The position numbers were made by a program, and so were the translations under genes. Shown one piece after another: positions 60,648 to 64,000 of a DNA stretch of 64,000 bases. The stretch covers positions 40,685,695 through 40,749,694 of the forward strand of contig CM049316.1 of the NCBI GenBank assembly GCA_026874595.1. The letters are read 5' to 3'. The first letter of the stretch is position 1. Each line of letters opens with the position of its first letter. This stretch comes from Sipunculus nudus (Eukaryota; Annelida; Sipuncula; Golfingiida; Sipunculidae). The notes under the pieces were generated by a model that saw nothing but the letters and a program-made list of their open reading frames with translations, was not told where the DNA came from and ran no database searches.

Positions 60648-60955
60648 TATGTCAATCTGTAGAATTCAATCTCAGTTTCGGACAAAGTGACAAGGTAATA
60701 TCACACACTTTCTCTCATTTGTATACCCTGATGTTAACCAGGCCCGGTGACTACTGCAGCTGCGGGCCCTGGTTGTGTTATCATCCCCATTGCTGGGTCA
60801 TACCACCGAGTTACCTCCGAAGGCATACTAGTTTGTGAGTGAAACTGTGTGGGGGCCGAACGTGAAAGATCTTACCGCCTTGATTGAGATTCGAATTCAC
60901 GATCTTCCGGCTTTGAGTCTTTGGCTCTATCCCTGAGCCACAGAAGCTGGTCAAA
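60648..60955 (-). mobile_element. SINE family B, copy
   Basis: The inverse of the copy at 56588. Head GGCTCAGGGATAGAGCCAAA, box B-like ATTCGAATC; the body GCTGCAGTAGTCACCGGGCC is retained. Confidence 0.8.
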
Positions 60956-60959
60956 ATTG

Positions 60960-61990
60960 GAAAGTGAACCTGGAGAAACATAGGAGTAGTTTTAACCCAA
61001 TTAATTTGTCATTTGGCAAAGTTAATTTGGTATTTTCGCACTTTCTCTGCCCGATTTCTTTTTTCTTATTTGTGGAGTTTTCAGAAAAGCATATGGGCAC
61101 TGACAAAAATAACGAAATCGTATAATTCTAATTTATCAATATATTTCCCATATAAAAATACCATTCTCTGAATATCAGGTTGGACGACCCCCCCCCCCCC
61201 CCCGCTAAAAAGTGCAAGGATATATACCCCCATCCCCCCGTATTGTCGCTCGTGACTATACGTGTGTGATGACATGCTGATAAGCTGAAACAAATATCAT
61301 CTGTATCTACTTGCAAAACCAGTGACCTGTAACAAATTCCATTAGTAACAACATTACATTCTGGTAATGTGTAAGCAATGCCATTGAATAAGAAATTTGC
61401 ATTCTGCTGACCTGTAACAAATTCCATTAGTAGCAACTTAACACGTTAGCGACCGAAAATAAATATCTCTAATAGAATTAATCTTGGGGCAAACGGTGAC
61501 AAATTCCATTGGGAGAGCGAAGCAATATTTAAAAATCCACCAGAGACATCTTACTGTTTTTCACCAACTGTTGTGGACTTGTTTTATTCATTTGCCTTTC
61601 GCTAAGCTGACCCTACATTACTGAGCTATAGCGACCACCCTTCGCCAACCGCACGCATGTGTGAATTAGCAGAGAGAGGCCACGCGTCTGTAAATTTCGG
61701 GCTACTTACTTCAAAGACGACATACAGAATCTTAGGGTCAAGATCTGTCACTCAAAAGTGGGTCACCGTATACGTATTTTTTCTCCATTTAGAGCTCTGG
61801 CTATGGCTAAACGCAATAACAATGGGTTCCTCTATGAAGACACTTAATTGTGAGTAGAAATAAACAGAAATCCGCCATGACGGCTAAACTAATGTAAACC
61901 ACATTTCATTTGCATGGATTGTAAAACTAGTTATAATAACTAATACGAGGCACTCTCTGTGACTAGTATTGTGGCATTCGGTAGACTCTA
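60960..61990. other. Featureless except a short repeat and a C run
   Basis: C14-15 near 61190. TGACCTGTAACAAATTCCAT is repeated at 61321 and 61410, with a third partial copy GACAAATTCCATT at 61498. No exon. Confidence 0.45.
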
Positions 61991-61992
61991 AA

Positions 61993-62136
61993 GGTGGAGG
62001 AAATCGGAGGACCCGGAGAAAACCACTGACCTCGGACTGGCCGCTAAAACCCACTCTGATGACAACGCCGTGAATCGAACCCGGGTCAACAGCGGGAGAG
62101 AGCCGAGCGTTTAACCTCCGGATTCTCCATGCCCAG
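61993..62136 (-). mobile_element. SINE family A, second copy
   Basis: The inverse of the element at position 21. Head GGTTAAACGCTCGGC, perfect-type box B GGTTCGATTC, then GTGGGTTTTAGCGGCC and CTCCGGGTCCTCCG. The shared middle and 3' part show one family. Confidence 0.75.
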
Positions 62137-62139
62137 TTA

Positions 62140-64000
62140 AGCTTAACTTATACATTCTTTTCAACAAAGCTTATAGGGAGGAATTTGTTTTGCGCACAAC
62201 CGTTAATATAGATCAAACGCTAAAAAGCTGACACGGAAATGGCATAAACTTATAAACTTTCGAAGAATTAACACCGCTTAACTTTTCAGGGAGTTTCAAG
62301 ACACCTTGGTATTGCATGCTAAGTGTGAATTATAATGTCATTATTATTTGCAAGCAATGGAAAATGATAACCTGTTTAGCTCAGTTAATGTATTTATGTG
62401 TTTGATCATTATTGAGTCTCTGAGCAGAAAATTGAGGCCTGTAAAATCCATTTCTAACATTGTTAATAACACTTAATTCAATTAAGTGTATTAATATGAA
62501 TTTTAAATTTGTCAAACATTAAGACTTTTCTCAATTGAGATAGAGTAGCACGTTTAAATGTCGGACTGTTTGAATTTGTTATGATTACGGGGGAAACCCC
62601 TGCACTATCATTATTTAAATTAAGCAAGATTCGAAAAGTTATAAACATCCACCTTTAAATTATGAATAATTAGCCCGAAAGGTAAAATTCTGTCTTAGTT
62701 CATCCAAGGTGTCAGTTCCTAATGTTTGCAATTTATTTCAATTACGAGGGAATTATGTTCAACGCCGGAACTATCAGTAATCGAATCTCAAATATTTTAG
62801 GAAACAAAACTATTCGGTTGAACTATTGATGCCAATCTCTCTTGGATAGCACATGAACATGCATGTACCTTCAAATCAATTATCGTCTAAGCTTTTAAGT
62901 ATAAACTTGCATTTTCAAACCGCCTCTCTAAATGCTTTTCCAGAAATGCATGATCTGCGGGTATATAACACGATATAATTGAACTTAATATACAGACTAC
63001 ACTATATGGGTGTAGTAGGGAATAGGCTAACAAAGCCGAATAAAGGGAGACAAAAAAAACCCGGATGTTTCACTTTTGACGTTGGAGGTGCAACGTTAGA
63101 AACAACATTGAACATGATGGTTTTATACAAAAGATATGAATATTTTACCAGCCTTCTTTTTTTATTAATTATTAAAACAAACAATTTATATAGGTATGCG
63201 AGAATCAATGTCACATGTCAATAACTCTCATAATTACTCAACCAGATCAACAATGAATAATTAATTACCCTTCCTTAGTCGAGAACGGAGTATTATAGAT
63301 AAAGTTTTATTTATGTTGGTTCACGGTTACGGAGTACGTTGCCTTATATCTTAGATCACTTTTAAGTAAAGTGCCAAATCCTTCTTATTAAGAGTTTAAC
63401 TTCGCTCTCTGTAGTATTTAAGAGTTTTTTATGTTTTTCTTTTTATTTATTTCATTTAAACCTGAATTCGTACAACAGTTACTTAAAAAACATACTGTTC
63501 CTTCTCCAATTCACACACGTTTCGCAGTGACTGCAATGTTTTATGCTACAATTTTATATGCTTTACAACATGTATGTTTCTTTAGTCAATCTATTATCTG
63601 ACATGTTTAATATGTAAACGCATGTGTGTGATCATATGTATTTTGTTTTTTTTTTTCTATGTATACTTTATCACGGAGCATAGTGGAAGAACAGAATTAC
63701 TTCTGAATAAATTACCCTGTATAAACACAATGAAATAATTATAAAAAAGATAAACTAGATGTCTGAAATCGGCAAGCGATAACTGGAAAGAACCACATGA
63801 CGCTATGGAGTGACTGTCCTTGGAAATTAGGTTAAATATAAATACCAGGAGCAAATACGTAGCCGATAATTGAAACTCTGCCCAAATCACGTTTATTTTT
63901 ATATTTAGCGCAAACACGGGCATAAAAAAGAAGACTGTTCCTCTATCGGTTTGCCTTCTCGCACACAATAGCTTATCGCTGTCCATGCCCCACGTTGAGC
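62140..64000. other. No recognisable feature; one long hairpin
   Basis: AT-rich DNA. ACACTTAATT C AATTAAGTGT (62469-62489) is a perfect 10-bp stem. The 109-codon minus frame 63657-63986 and the frames near 63000-63220 show no motif. Confidence 0.45.

Noticed and set aside
62469-62489. Perfect 10-bp AT hairpin as a terminator or regulatory element
   Set aside because: Pure AT palindromes of this size are expected in such DNA, and nothing nearby supports a function.

Overview
The window looks like an intergenic or intronic stretch of an AT-rich animal genome. A lophotrochozoan is likely, and a bivalve or other mollusc is the best guess. The grounds are: no open frame longer than about 230 codons; dense (AT)n, (GA)n and (CA)n microsatellites; tRNA-derived SINEs; decayed CR1/L2-type and Penelope-like retroelements; and tandem-core repeats that end in a (GACGG)n-like tract plus a hairpin, the layout of the bivalve 'pearl' type of Helitron-related element. 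There are no operons, ribosome binding sites or phage genes. No complete host gene can be called; a few exon-like pieces are listed at low confidence.

Layout. 0-5 kb: a SINE, then two linked tandem arrays (about 280 bp x5 and about 333 bp x8) that share a palindromic box and end in a GACGG-rich tract and a hairpin. 5-20 kb: mostly unique AT-rich DNA with a GACTCG-type degenerate repeat, a MITE next to a candidate promoter and first exon (about 12.3-12.5 kb), a SINE, homopolymer C/G tracts (16.5-16.9 kb), an inverted pair of GGGGAACATAGG minisatellites (17.6-18.0 kb) and a GC-rich patch (18.2-18.7 kb). 20-34 kb: a second MITE copy, a five-copy 144-bp array with the same kind of tail, many AT arrays and three SINEs. 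34.4-36.0 kb: a 15-bp minisatellite of roughly 105 units. 36.96-37.72 kb: a foldback element with long terminal inverted repeats, split by a 387-bp LTR element in miniature (TRIM). 38.3-39.4 kb: a duplicated block of about 450 bp. 40.2-40.7 kb: a hAT-like non-autonomous element. 42.0-43.7 kb: a CR1/L2-like reverse transcriptase pseudogene on the minus strand. 44.1-44.9 kb: a Penelope-like GIY-YIG remnant with repeated flanks and a hammerhead-ribozyme fold. 46.7-50.7 kb: one or two LTR-like segments, a third MITE copy and a second RT remnant. 51.7-64 kb: sparse DNA with exon-like segments at 51.8 kb and 57.9-58.3 kb, four SINE pieces, a fourth MITE fragment and a closing SINE of the same family as the one at position 21.

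Most notable system: the 387-bp TRIM at 37139-37525. Its LTRs carry a tRNA-like region with Pol III box B, and box A in one copy. A tRNA-Pro primer-binding site and a purine tract lie between the LTRs, with a 4-bp target duplication outside. It is built like plant Cassandra TRIMs, which carry 5S rRNA in their LTRs, but with a tRNA-like sequence. Second: a 41-nt hammerhead-type fold (44848-44888) beside the Penelope remnant, complete except for one core base.
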